This document shows positions 45,773 through 54,280 of a stretch of 64,000 nt of DNA, piece after piece. The DNA lies in the NCBI GenBank assembly GCA_022482625.1, contig JAKVOU010000001.1, forward strand, positions 2,342,784 through 2,406,783, written 5' to 3'. Both the position numbers and the translations under genes were made by a program. Under the pieces are notes generated by a model. That model did not search any database. It saw nothing but the letters and a program-made list of their open reading frames with translations, and was not told the DNA's origin. Numbering within the stretch: the first letter of the stretch is position 1; every line of letters starts with the position of its first letter. The DNA is from Spirochaetia bacterium (GTDB taxonomy: Bacteria > Spirochaetota > Spirochaetia > Sphaerochaetales > Sphaerochaetaceae).

Positions 45773-47326
45773 TCAGAGATTCTTATTGTAGATATCGCAG
45801 AACTTTTCAATACCAAGGGATTTCATTTCGGCGACATAAGTGTTCCAATCCTTGTCGATGGATTTTGCCCCTGTAAGGAATGCATCATTCCATCTTTCCC
45901 AAGCATCTGAAAGCGGTGTCTGATACAGACCAGCTTCTTCGCTTGCTGCATCATCAAACTTCGGAGTCGGAGGAATTGACTGGATGACATCTCCCATGTC
46001 TTCGACTTCTTTGTTGATCTGTGCATAGTTTGCATCATATTTGGTCATTTCACGTTTGTTGATCCAAACCTGCTGTGTTACGTCACTTCCACATCCGTAG
46101 GTAGTCTGGAGATACTTGTATATGCCTTCTGGAGAATTCTTTGCAGCATCGACGAACTGTACATTGCCATTTGCATCTTCGTCATAGGTTATGCCCTTGA
46201 CACCCAGACACCACATCTTGGCATTGTCAGCAGAATAGAACATCTTGTCCACAGTCCGTACAATCTGCTCGAAATCCTTTCTCTTGCTTGTCTTGTAAGG
46301 GAACATGATACCTGCACCGGTCTTGCTCTTCGGCTGATGATGTGCACCGGCAGGACCTGCAAGGGCAGGATACATCTGAAGCTTGAAACCGTCGATCGTC
46401 GAAGCGCCTTCGACACCACCGATCTGGTCATAATAGGCATAGGTTGCCATGGCCTTTCCAGTTGCAAGTTTCTGTGACCATTTGTCTCCATCAATCGGAT
46501 CAGCCATTTCAGGATCAAGCAATCCTTCTGCGTACAGTTTGTGGAAGTAGGTGATATAAGCCTTATACTTGTCGCTTATAGCTCCAGGGAAGTATTTCTT
46601 TTCTTCATAGTTCCAGCTGAGTGTGTTGGTTCCGGAAGCACTGTTCTTGCCAAGTGAAATACCGAAAGAAGGCATTGTCATCCTGTACAGGACCCTTGGG
46701 CCGGCCAGTATGGTAAGCGGATATGAGTCGGGACTATGTTCCTTGAATACTTTCAGGACATGATAGAGATCATCAAAGGTCTTTGGAGCATCAAGTCCGT
46801 ATTTCTCAAGCAGGTCTTCCCTGATGATAGGACCACCGTCATAGAACGGTACATCGTACAGGCTTGGAAGGTAGTAGAATTTTCCATCTTTCAGCCGTAT
46901 CTTGTCTATTTCATCAGTCAGTCCCATTTCCTTTACTCTAGCATTGAAGTTCGGGGTCCAGTCCGAATAATCACTTATGGGCACAATGGCACCATTGAGA
47001 GCAAGGTTTGAGTTTTCTCCCTTTGTCGTCTGATAGAGTATGACATCCGGAGCATTTGTACCTGTATTCAGTGCAAGGGATACTTTCGTCTGATAGTCAG
47101 CAATCGGGATGATTTCCCAAGTTACATCGGCATTTGCACTTTCGTCAGCTGTCTTGACCGTCAGCCAATCTGATTTGAACGGCAATGTAGCATTGTCCGA
47201 ATAGTACATGGAAAACTTGATTTTGGAACCGGCTGTATTCTGTGAGGCAGATTCACTGGTACCATTTGCAAAGGCCGGAAGCATGCATGCCGTAAGCAGC
47301 ATGCCCATGACAAAAGCTTTTTTCAT
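45773..47326 (-). CDS. LplA-type extracellular sugar-binding protein
   Basis: 517-aa binding protein of the LplA group (larger than ordinary MalE-type proteins). Signal peptide MKKAFVMGMLLTACMLPAFA, mature NGTSES. TAGGAGATTAT precedes the ATG. First gene of the lplABC-like operon. The IS110 element ends less than 80 bp upstream of its start, so its native promoter may be displaced. Substrate unknown; neighbours suggest MurNAc-containing saccharides. Confidence 0.9.
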   Translation of the reverse strand: MKKAFVMGMLLTACMLPAFANGTSESASQNTAGSKIKFSMYYSDNATLPFKSDWLTVKTADESANADVTWEIIPIADYQTKVSLALNTGTNAPDVILYQTTKGENSNLALNGAIVPISDYSDWTPNFNARVKEMGLTDEIDKIRLKDGKFYYLPSLYDVPFYDGGPIIREDLLEKYGLDAPKTFDDLYHVLKVFKEHSPDSYPLTILAGPRVLYRMTMPSFGISLGKNSASGTNTLSWNYEEKKYFPGAISDKYKAYITYFHKLYAEGLLDPEMADPIDGDKWSQKLATGKAMATYAYYDQIGGVEGASTIDGFKLQMYPALAGPAGAHHQPKSKTGAGIMFPYKTSKRKDFEQIVRTVDKMFYSADNAKMWCLGVKGITYDEDANGNVQFVDAAKNSPEGIYKYLQTTYGCGSDVTQQVWINKREMTKYDANYAQINKEVEDMGDVIQSIPPTPKFDDAASEEAGLYQTPLSDAWERWNDAFLTGAKSIDKDWNTYVAEMKSLGIEKFCDIYNKNL

Positions 47327-47347
47327 ATAATCTCCTATAAAAAGTCA

Positions 47348-47367
47348 ATAGTTTCTACGGAAACTAT
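47348..47367. promoter_or_regulatory. Palindrome upstream of the LplA-type gene
   Basis: ATAGTTTC and GAAACTAT around a TACG centre, 22 bp before the binding-protein start codon. It may be an operator for a dimeric repressor or an mRNA hairpin. Just beyond it lies the IS110 edge. Confidence 0.4.
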
Positions 47368-47406
47368 CAAGCTCCGTTTGTTTTCTCCTCATAGGAGACC
47401 TTACCT

Positions 47407-48552
47407 TTAGGCCCCTATGACCTCCTCCGCACTCAGTGATCCCCCGACTTCCCTTACCATCAGGGATTCGTCGAACGGCCTCCTGCTGTTCAGGATCGCA
47501 AAGATGACCCTCGCCAGCTTACGCGTCGTGGCTATGATGGACTTCCCCGACCCCTTCGTTTCCTTCATCCTTCGGTAAGCCACCATCAGCCGCCAGCTGC
47601 CCGTCTTCTTGGACAGCCGCAGCATCCCCATCGTCGCCTGTACCAGCGCCGTGCGCAGCATCTGCGGCCCGTGCTTCGTTATCCTCCCCAGCAGGACCGT
47701 GTCGTTCGAGTTGTGTACCGACGGCACCAGCCCCGCATACGAGGCAAACTTCCTGAAGTCTCCCCCGAACCGTCCCTGCAGGTCACCCGCATAGGCCGCA
47801 ATCGTCATCGCCGTGACCGCGCCGATCCCCGGCACCGTCCTGAGCAGCGCCACGTCCTCGTTCTCCCCGGCCGTCTCGGCCAGCTGCTTCTCCACTGCCT
47901 TGATTTGCTCCGCCAGGTCGTCTATAATGCCGAACAGAAGCTTGAGCGAAGCGGCGGCGGTCTGCGTGAATCCATGGTCTTCGAGATCTTTCAGCAGTCC
48001 CTGCCGCTTCCTCTTGCTCTGCAGCTGGCTGTGCCTCGTGTCGACCCCGTAGCCGAGCATCATCCCGTGGACCTGGTTCTTCACCTTCACCTGCGTGCTC
48101 ACCAGGATGCTCCTGGCCTTCAGCAGCCGCCTGGCCTCCTCGCTCTGCTGGTCGCACAGGTGGCTCTGCGGGAGCATGTCCTTGTACAGGTAGTAGGCCA
48201 GCGTCCTCGCGTCGTTCCTGTCGTTCTTGCTCGTGCTCTCGCTGATGACCTTGAACCTGTTCGTGTTCACCACCGTCACGGCAAAGCCTTCCTTCTCGAA
48301 CCTGTTCTTGAAGTACCGGGCGTTGCCCGTCGTCTCCACGGCAAGCCGTACCGGGCAGCCGTATGCCTCCTGCAGGCCATGCAGCCTCGCTGCCAGCTGT
48401 CCCAGCCCGTCATGCCCCCTGGTGACGTATGCCTTCTCCTCCACGGGCCTTTCCTCGTCTCCGTCCGCAAGGACGCATACCGTCACCTGCGTCTTGTGCA
48501 GGTCCACGCCTACGTCCAGCCTCTCCGTCCCTTCTTCCATGCCGTTTGCCAT
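47407..48552 (-). CDS. IS110-family DEDD transposase
   Basis: 381-aa recombinase. N-terminal RuvC-like DEDD domain with LDVGVDLHKTQ, AVETTGN and KNDRNDARTLA; C-terminal Transposase_20 domain with LLRTVPGIGAVTAMTIAAYAG and GRITKHGPQMLRTALV. ATG 48552 follows GGAGGCCTGAT; frames extending to 48636 lack that support. The gene looks intact, so the element may be active. Codon use is far more GC-rich than in neighbouring genes. Family members use a bridge RNA for target choice. Confidence 0.92.
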   Translation of the reverse strand: MANGMEEGTERLDVGVDLHKTQVTVCVLADGDEERPVEEKAYVTRGHDGLGQLAARLHGLQEAYGCPVRLAVETTGNARYFKNRFEKEGFAVTVVNTNRFKVISESTSKNDRNDARTLAYYLYKDMLPQSHLCDQQSEEARRLLKARSILVSTQVKVKNQVHGMMLGYGVDTRHSQLQSKRKRQGLLKDLEDHGFTQTAAASLKLLFGIIDDLAEQIKAVEKQLAETAGENEDVALLRTVPGIGAVTAMTIAAYAGDLQGRFGGDFRKFASYAGLVPSVHNSNDTVLLGRITKHGPQMLRTALVQATMGMLRLSKKTGSWRLMVAYRRMKETKGSGKSIIATTRKLARVIFAILNSRRPFDESLMVREVGGSLSAEEVIGA

Positions 48553-48770
48553 ATCAGGCCTCCTCGCTTCAGTTTCCGGGCAGGACGGCTTCCGTTCGGT
48601 GATTCCTTCCAATCTCCTATCCGGCCTCAGCCGCATCGCTGCGGCGGACCACTGAGTGATTCGATGTAAACCCTTCCATTCTCCTTTGCGACATCAAGTG
48701 CCATTAGATATGCCGGACTTGCATCTCAGCCTTCCTGCCTGTACCTTCCAGTATAGACCCTCCAGCTCCT
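48553..48770 (-). ncRNA. Possible IS110 bridge RNA region
   Basis: In IS110-group elements the guide (bridge) RNA is encoded in the non-coding end upstream of the transposase. This 218-bp stretch is the corresponding segment here. I did not resolve a fold or guide loops; the call rests on family knowledge and position. Confidence 0.35.
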
Positions 48771-49068
48771 AGGTAATCACCAACTATTTACTTTTTATCA
48801 CTCCTCCTTATGTGTATCCCTGAAGATGTTGCTATGGATACGCTTGATGTTCAAACTCTGTCCTCTGTGTTTACAGTGGTTTTTTCTCTTTGCTTTTTGC
48901 CGAAAAAAGTTCTAGAGAAAACACTGCTGCCACCGGGATGAAGCAGGGTCTTATGGACCGGACTTTATCTATAGACAAGTATACCTGCAAATACATAAAA
49001 TGCAACAAAATTTTTCATGTCATCAAAATATGGATGAAAATAATTTTCATTATATCAAAAGAGATACA
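48771..49068. other. Right flank of IS110 with an orphan ribosome site
   Basis: About 300 bp after the anmK stop. On the minus strand AAGGAGGAGTG (complement of 48800-48810) is a strong ribosome site with only a few codons behind it before a stop. It may be a relic of a leader or gene start separated from the lplABC-like operon by the insertion. A 61-codon plus-strand frame here has no support. Confidence 0.4.
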
Positions 49069-50226
49069 TCAATAGGAAATCTTTCCCAATATGGCAGGAT
49101 GCTGTGCGTAGGTTACGGAGGGCAGATTGTTGCAGGCATGCTGCAAAGTCTCGTTTGCAAGAAGTGCAAAAGCAACAGCTTCCTTTGCATCACTGTCGTA
49201 TCCTATCTCCTCGTTTGTAAGAATCTGTGTGTTTGGGAGCAAGGCTTCCAGATAGCCGAGTATGTTCGGATTATGACAGCCTCCGCCTCCGACGATGAGC
49301 TTGTCCATGACCAAGTCTGGGCTGGCACTCCGCAGTCCTTCTGCAATGCAGAAGGCTGTGAAGTATGTTACAGTCGCTATGGCATCGTAGGGTGGAATCC
49401 TCCATGTTTCTGCCTTCCTGAGCAGTTTTGAAACATAGTGGTTTCCATACCGTTCCCTGCCTGTTGTCTTGGGAAGGGGACGGGTGAGATAGTCATCGTC
49501 ACACAGAGATGCGAACAACTGCTCGTTGACCTTTCCTTTTTTTCCCCAGGTTCCGTCTTTGTCATAAGTCTGTTTGCCTTGGCTGTAGCAAAATACCAAT
49601 TCATCGATGACCATGTTTCCTGGACCTGTATCAAAAGCAATGACTTCATCAGGATTGCAGCCGGCCTTGAGGATGGTAATGTTACCGATCCCGCCGATGT
49701 TCTGCAAAGCAATGTTCTCATGTTCGCTTCGGTACAATATGAATTCAGTATATGGGACCAGAGGGGCTCCTTGGCCTCCTGCAGCCATATCCCTGACCCT
49801 GAAGTCAGAGACGACCGGACAGTCGAAGGCTTCATTGAGAAAAGATGGTTCTCCAAGCTGGAAAGTTCCCCGTACCATTTCTCCAAGATAAGGCTCGGCT
49901 TCCGGCAGATGGTAGAATGTATGTCCTGCAGATCCGATGAAGTCGATGCTGTGTCTGTCTACATGGCAATGGTCGCACAGAGCTGTTGCAGCTTGGGCGA
50001 ATTTTTGTCCAAGCAGTACGTCCATCATCAGCAATTCCTTGCTACCGCCTTCGGTGCCTTGCACGAGCCTTGCCAAAGCTGTCCTTTCTTCTGTGTTGTA
50101 TGGCAAGGTAAGAAAGTCAATTTGTTTGACTTTTGTCGTAAGGTAACTGCCTTCTATCTCAACCAAGACGGCATCGATACCATCAAGAGAAGTCCCGCTC
50201 ATCAGCCCGATTGCAAGTTTCTTCAT
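49069..50226 (-). CDS. anmK: Anhydro-N-acetylmuramic acid kinase
   Basis: 385-aa AnmK, which opens the anhydro ring and phosphorylates anhydroMurNAc to MurNAc-6-phosphate during cell-wall recycling. MKKLAIGLMSGTSLDGIDA is the hallmark N-terminus; GGIGNITIL, DTGPGNMVIDE and IVGGGGCHNP are further family motifs. Start 50226 overlaps the stop of the GNAT gene by 4 bp (the frame to 50295 is unsupported). Last gene of the namZ-nagZ-GNAT-anmK operon. No murQ is seen in the window. Confidence 0.93.
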   Translation of the reverse strand: MKKLAIGLMSGTSLDGIDAVLVEIEGSYLTTKVKQIDFLTLPYNTEERTALARLVQGTEGGSKELLMMDVLLGQKFAQAATALCDHCHVDRHSIDFIGSAGHTFYHLPEAEPYLGEMVRGTFQLGEPSFLNEAFDCPVVSDFRVRDMAAGGQGAPLVPYTEFILYRSEHENIALQNIGGIGNITILKAGCNPDEVIAFDTGPGNMVIDELVFCYSQGKQTYDKDGTWGKKGKVNEQLFASLCDDDYLTRPLPKTTGRERYGNHYVSKLLRKAETWRIPPYDAIATVTYFTAFCIAEGLRSASPDLVMDKLIVGGGGCHNPNILGYLEALLPNTQILTNEEIGYDSDAKEAVAFALLANETLQHACNNLPSVTYAQHPAILGKISY

Positions 50227-50699
50227 TTTCTGCCTCTGATAAAATCCCGGTATATACCAGGCGTAGAACCTTCGATCGATACTGCAGCTACGCATTTTTC
50301 ATAGAATTTTACAGGCCCGACACTGCCTATGATTGCATAGGCGTAACCTTCATCTCCCAATGCCTTCAGGCAGCTCAGCAGCAATGCTTTGCCTATTCCC
50401 TTATGCTGTTCGCTTTCCAGGACCTTTGTGGGACCGAAGAAATCCAAGGCTGTGGCATTGTAGCATGCGTAACCGAGTATATCCTTTCCTCGTGTAGCAA
50501 GGAAAAGGGAAATCGGAGCCCTTGAGAAACAGACGGTTGCTTCACCTTTTGCGCTCACTGTCGAATGTTGTTCTATCCACGGCAGGATGGTATACATGTC
50601 CGGAGCCATGGCCCTGGATATACATATACCCTGTTTTTCCATCTCAGCTAATGAAGGCGTGATATCAGGAAGGTCATATAAACGTACCAGCATATCCAT
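50223..50699 (-). CDS. GNAT-family acetyltransferase in murein salvage operon
   Basis: 158-aa GNAT protein. The acetyl-CoA segment is ESEQHKGIGKALLLSCLKAL (residues 99-118). It lies 3 bp after nagZ and overlaps anmK by 4 bp, so it belongs to this operon. By position it might acetylate an amino sugar such as glucosamine or a muropeptide amine, but no specific substrate motif was recognised. Confidence 0.82.
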   Translation of the reverse strand: MDMLVRLYDLPDITPSLAEMEKQGICISRAMAPDMYTILPWIEQHSTVSAKGEATVCFSRAPISLFLATRGKDILGYACYNATALDFFGPTKVLESEQHKGIGKALLLSCLKALGDEGYAYAIIGSVGPVKFYEKCVAAVSIEGSTPGIYRDFIRGRK

Positions 50700-50702
50700 A
50701 GG

Positions 50703-52232
50703 TCAATCCTCCTTATGCCTGCCGATGAAATCTGACAGTATATCCAACATCGGACCGGTATATTCATAAGCATATATCAGACAATCAAAATTATCACCAA
50801 GCAGATAACCATCATTTGTATTCCTCAGGACCAGGAGTGTCTTCTTTGCCTCGATCCTTTTACAGAGCTGCTCATAGAGCTTCAATTGACCAGTGAATAC
50901 GTGGGCATTGTAGCTCCCGATCCACAGAGAAGACGGTGCAGGCATTTTTTCGATACTGTTGATGATTGCATTGATTTCCGTTTCTGTCGGATCAGGAGGA
51001 ATTACCAATGCATTGCCACCGAGCTTTCCTTGCAATGTTCGTGCAAAGGATAAGCTGTTCTCGGCGTTGCTTACATTTGTTGCCCTGAACAGGTCCGGTG
51101 CGATGAACAGCGGCTTATTGCCTGTTTCTGGCAGCCTGCCTTTTGAGACTGTCAAGGTTGCTTTTCTGATCTGTGCTATCTTTTCTTTCTCTTCATTGCT
51201 GAGAAGAGGGCCGTCTTGTCGGAGATGTACGTATCTTTCCTTGAAGCTTCTTATCTTTGCACTTGAGGTTTCATACTGCTGTCGGTCAATTTTTCCCGAT
51301 TCCAAGGCATGGACAATACCTTCGGCAGCTTCAGCTGCAAGCAATGGATGGTGGGAGATGAATACGAGGTCAATACCTGCTGCAATGGCAGCGGCAGAAC
51401 CTTCGACCGAACCATAATAGCGGCTTATGGCTTGCATTTCCATGCAATCGGACAGTACCAAACCTTTGAAACCAAGTTGTTCTTTCAGCAGGCCCGTGAT
51501 GATTTTTTTGCTCATGGTTGCCGGAATGTGGTCGGGTTCAATCTGGGGATAACGTATATGGGAGGTCATGATGGCAGGTATGCCTGCTTCAATTGCCTTC
51601 TTGAAAGGTATGAGCTCACACTGCTCAAGTTCTTCATAGCTTTTGTTGACACAGGGCAGGGTCAGGTGGCTGTCTTGGGAAGTATCTCCATGACCGGGAA
51701 AATGTTTTCCTGCACAGAGGAATCCTAGCTTTCCATAGGTCGTTGTGGCAAGTTCACCCCATTTGGCTGCTTCTGCAGGATCTTCTGCGAAGCTCCTGAT
51801 ACCTATGACAGGATTGTTCCTGTTGCTGTTCACATCAAGGACGGGTGCAAGGTTACAGTTGATGCCTACGGAAGAGAGTTCCTTTACGGTAGCTTCGATG
51901 CAGGCAACAAGGTTTTCTGGCCTGCCGGTGGAAGCAATGGCAAGAGCTCCGGGGACATTGGTAAAATCATTGCTGAGCCTGGTGACCATACCGCCTTCTT
52001 GGTCAACGGCAATGAAAGGAAGCGTACCGGTTTCTTTCAATATCAAGGTATTTATTTCAGCTATCAGTGCTTGTAGTTGATTTCGTGATGCTATATTGTC
52101 TGCAAAGAGTATGACATTGCCTATCTTATATTCCCTGACAGACTGTATGAATGCGTCAGTCATCGACGTACCATGAAAACCAGTTATGAAATGTTGTCCG
52201 ATATCAATTTTCAGATTGTCATCTGTCTTCAT
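50703..52232 (-). CDS. nagZ: Beta-N-acetylhexosaminidase, GH3 (NagZ-like)
   Basis: 509-aa GH3 enzyme that removes non-reducing GlcNAc from murein fragments. AVDQEGGMVTRL, the substrate loop KHFPGHGDTSQDSHLTLP with the His-Asp pair of NagZ enzymes, and the nucleophile region LVLSDCMEMQAIS are present. There is no signal peptide, so it is probably cytoplasmic. It is longer than E. coli NagZ (341 aa), with a C-terminal extension of about 150 residues like Gram-positive forms. It overlaps namZ by 4 bp. Confidence 0.88.
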   Translation of the reverse strand: MKTDDNLKIDIGQHFITGFHGTSMTDAFIQSVREYKIGNVILFADNIASRNQLQALIAEINTLILKETGTLPFIAVDQEGGMVTRLSNDFTNVPGALAIASTGRPENLVACIEATVKELSSVGINCNLAPVLDVNSNRNNPVIGIRSFAEDPAEAAKWGELATTTYGKLGFLCAGKHFPGHGDTSQDSHLTLPCVNKSYEELEQCELIPFKKAIEAGIPAIMTSHIRYPQIEPDHIPATMSKKIITGLLKEQLGFKGLVLSDCMEMQAISRYYGSVEGSAAAIAAGIDLVFISHHPLLAAEAAEGIVHALESGKIDRQQYETSSAKIRSFKERYVHLRQDGPLLSNEEKEKIAQIRKATLTVSKGRLPETGNKPLFIAPDLFRATNVSNAENSLSFARTLQGKLGGNALVIPPDPTETEINAIINSIEKMPAPSSLWIGSYNAHVFTGQLKLYEQLCKRIEAKKTLLVLRNTNDGYLLGDNFDCLIYAYEYTGPMLDILSDFIGRHKED

Positions 52233-53380
52233 ATGCTGCTCCTTCGATACAAGCTGTAAGTTGCAATCTGCTGCCTATAAGTTGCAAGGCTATCGTCAGT
52301 ATCCTCAAGAAGCTTTTCTGCTCCTTTTTCTTCTATGTCATTTCTGAAGGACTTTCCCATCAGCCTGTCCATATGTTCGTTTTCAAAACTGAAATCTTTT
52401 GGATAGCTTTCCAGCAACAATTCCATAGTTCTGATAGCAAAGGCAACTGGTGCGAATTTTTTTTGATCAAGTATATGAATGATGGCCCCATTACAGACTT
52501 TCCCTGCATATTTGCCTATCATTGGAATGAAATGAGTCGGTGTTGTAATAGCTGTTCGTCTGCAGACAGTTGCATTGAGAGTCTTGGACAACTGCTCGGC
52601 ATTGATGAAAGGAGCACCCAGTTGCCTGAAAGGCAGGTAGGTACCACGTCCTGCACTGATGTTTGTACCTTCGAACAGACAGGTGCCTGCATAGGTCAGG
52701 GCCGTTACTTCACTGGGGATGGCAGGACTGGTCGGGATCCACTTTCTTCCAAGTTGGGTGAAACTGTCTGTTTTTCTATAGCCTTTCATTGGTACTACAG
52801 TCAAATCCACATCGATATGATGGAAGCCCTTCAGGAACAATGCCAATTCTCCGATTGTCATACCATAACTGACAGGAAGGCTAGAAGGTCCGACCATGGA
52901 ATAGGAGTCAGAGGCAAGGATATTTCCCTCGATGAGATATCTGCCTGCAACCAATGGCCTGTCAAGGACAAAAAGAGGTTTGTTGGTTCCAGCCAGGCTG
53001 TACATGACCTGTTTCAATGTGGTAATGAAGGTATAGAATCTGAGGCCAAGGTCTTGGATATCAACGATGCAGGCATCGAAGGTCCCCATGCTACTCTCTG
53101 GGAAAATTGCAAGGTTTTCACCGTAGAGGCAATAGACGGGCAGGCCTGTTTCCTTATCAACTGTCGTCGTAAAGCTCTCTCCGTCTTTGAGATTTCCGTA
53201 GATTCCATGTTCCGGAGCAAACAAGCAGCTCAGATGGAAGTTCTTGTTGATACAGGCAATGCTGCTTTCATAGTTCAGACCAACGCTTGCCGGGGTGGTA
53301 AGCAGGCCGATTCTATAGCCGTTCAGCTTTTTCCCATAGGCAGGATCCTGTACCAGATTGGACAACCCGTAGGCAAACAT
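52229..53380 (-). CDS. namZ: Exo-beta-N-acetylmuramidase-like protein (DUF1343/NamZ)
   Basis: 383-aa member of the DUF1343 family (GH171), whose characterised Bacillus member NamZ releases MurNAc from the non-reducing end of murein chains. LFAPEHGIYG (residues 54-63), DIQDLGLRFYTF and GTNISAGRGT are family motifs. Unlike the secreted Bacillus enzyme it has no signal peptide (MFAYGLSNLVQDPAYG), so it should act on imported saccharides in the cytoplasm. First gene of the salvage operon; NagZ follows with a 4-bp overlap. Confidence 0.85.
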   Translation of the reverse strand: MFAYGLSNLVQDPAYGKKLNGYRIGLLTTPASVGLNYESSIACINKNFHLSCLFAPEHGIYGNLKDGESFTTTVDKETGLPVYCLYGENLAIFPESSMGTFDACIVDIQDLGLRFYTFITTLKQVMYSLAGTNKPLFVLDRPLVAGRYLIEGNILASDSYSMVGPSSLPVSYGMTIGELALFLKGFHHIDVDLTVVPMKGYRKTDSFTQLGRKWIPTSPAIPSEVTALTYAGTCLFEGTNISAGRGTYLPFRQLGAPFINAEQLSKTLNATVCRRTAITTPTHFIPMIGKYAGKVCNGAIIHILDQKKFAPVAFAIRTMELLLESYPKDFSFENEHMDRLMGKSFRNDIEEKGAEKLLEDTDDSLATYRQQIATYSLYRRSSI

Positions 53381-53611
53381 ACGTTCCTCCTGATGGCAAT
53401 CCGGTTCATGTGCATAGTACGGCAGCAGTGATACTGACGACTACTTGCAGGAAGATGATTCCATTCTAACAGGAAAGATCTGTGCAATTTTACATGGACA
53501 GGTCACCTGCCATCATGAACTCATGATAACTTCCTTTGAAATATCTTTGCAAGTTGATGTCTTGTGTTTTAAAAAATATTTTCAGGAATCCTGTTATGAG
53601 AGATTGTCAGG

Positions 53612-54052
53612 TTACTGAAGATGCTGTTCCTTGATCAGATCTGCTGAAATGGCTATGGCGTGGTTGATACACTGGGCACAGGAAAGAAGTGGTTCCCCGT
53701 TTTCCTTATCCTCGCCTCTGAGGGTCGCGCAAGTGGTACTGCCGCATGTTTCTTCGAATCTGTTGACCAAGGTTCCGGCCAACTCATAGGTTTTTTGTTT
53801 TGACAGGTTGTGTTCGACATCGCCTGAGGCAGTGAGCAGGGAAAGGAGTATGGCACTGCCTGTAATTGCTCCACAGGTACCCTTATGGCCACCGATGCCT
53901 GCACCTAAGCCCTCAGAAATCCTGACAAGTGTAGGCCGGTCAAAGTCCGGTAACAATTCTTCATAGGCAATCAATGCAGATTGAGCACAATTATAGCCCT
54001 CATTGTGCAGTGACTGAGCTTTTTCCTGGTAATAATCCACTGTTTTCATCAA
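53612..54052 (-). CDS. C_GCAxxG_C_C family redox-type protein
   Basis: 146-aa small cysteine-rich protein. GYNCAQSAL near residue 20, GLGAGIGGHKGTCGAITGS near 50-68, and two C-terminal cysteines (SCAQCINHA) define the C_GCAxxG_C_C family, proposed to be redox-active. It stands alone, transcribed toward namZ's upstream region. Its electron partner is unknown. Confidence 0.85.
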   Translation of the reverse strand: MMKTVDYYQEKAQSLHNEGYNCAQSALIAYEELLPDFDRPTLVRISEGLGAGIGGHKGTCGAITGSAILLSLLTASGDVEHNLSKQKTYELAGTLVNRFEETCGSTTCATLRGEDKENGEPLLSCAQCINHAIAISADLIKEQHLQ

Positions 54053-54280
54053 TCCGTTTCCTTTTTATTTGAGACAGGATACCTGCATCAGCATTACCTG
54101 TCAATGCAAGGAACAATGGAGATAAGCCCGGTAAGGAATAGCTTTCAGATATGCCCCAAAAATGTGTACAGAGTGTGTAGAAAGAAGTAGTTTTATGTGT
54201 ATCCTGTGAAGTCTACACTCATTCTGAGCAGAAATCTATAGAATATTCCCATACGTAATTAATTTGGAGGCATAAGTGCT
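54053..54280 (+). promoter_or_regulatory. Divergent upstream region of the NEW3/ABC operon
   Basis: 228 bp between divergent genes, so it should hold both promoters. TTGGAGG at 54264-54270 is the ribosome site of the NEW3 gene. No convincing promoter pair was identified. Confidence 0.3.

Larger units (their letters stand above)
47390..48770 (-). mobile_element. IS110-family insertion sequence
   Basis: GC-rich segment, clearly unlike its surroundings, carrying one DEDD transposase gene and about 220 bp of non-coding DNA upstream of it. IS110 elements have no obvious terminal inverted repeats, so the ends are approximate; AGCTCC near 47370 and near 48768 may mark the core. It separates anmK from the lplABC-like operon. 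Confidence 0.75.

Noticed and set aside
47671-48669. 332-codon plus-strand open frame across the IS110 element
   Set aside because: Antisense to the intact transposase in very GC-rich DNA, where long antisense frames are expected. The translated product is Arg/Pro/His/Leu-rich with no domain.
48890-49075. 61-codon plus-strand frame next to anmK
   Set aside because: No ribosome site or similarity; lies in the flank of the insertion element.
49438-50304. 288-codon plus-strand frame
   Set aside because: Lies antisense to anmK, which has full family motifs and operon context.
52373-53431. 352-codon plus-strand frame
   Set aside because: Antisense to namZ; cysteine- and glutamine-rich product with no recognisable domain and no ribosome site.
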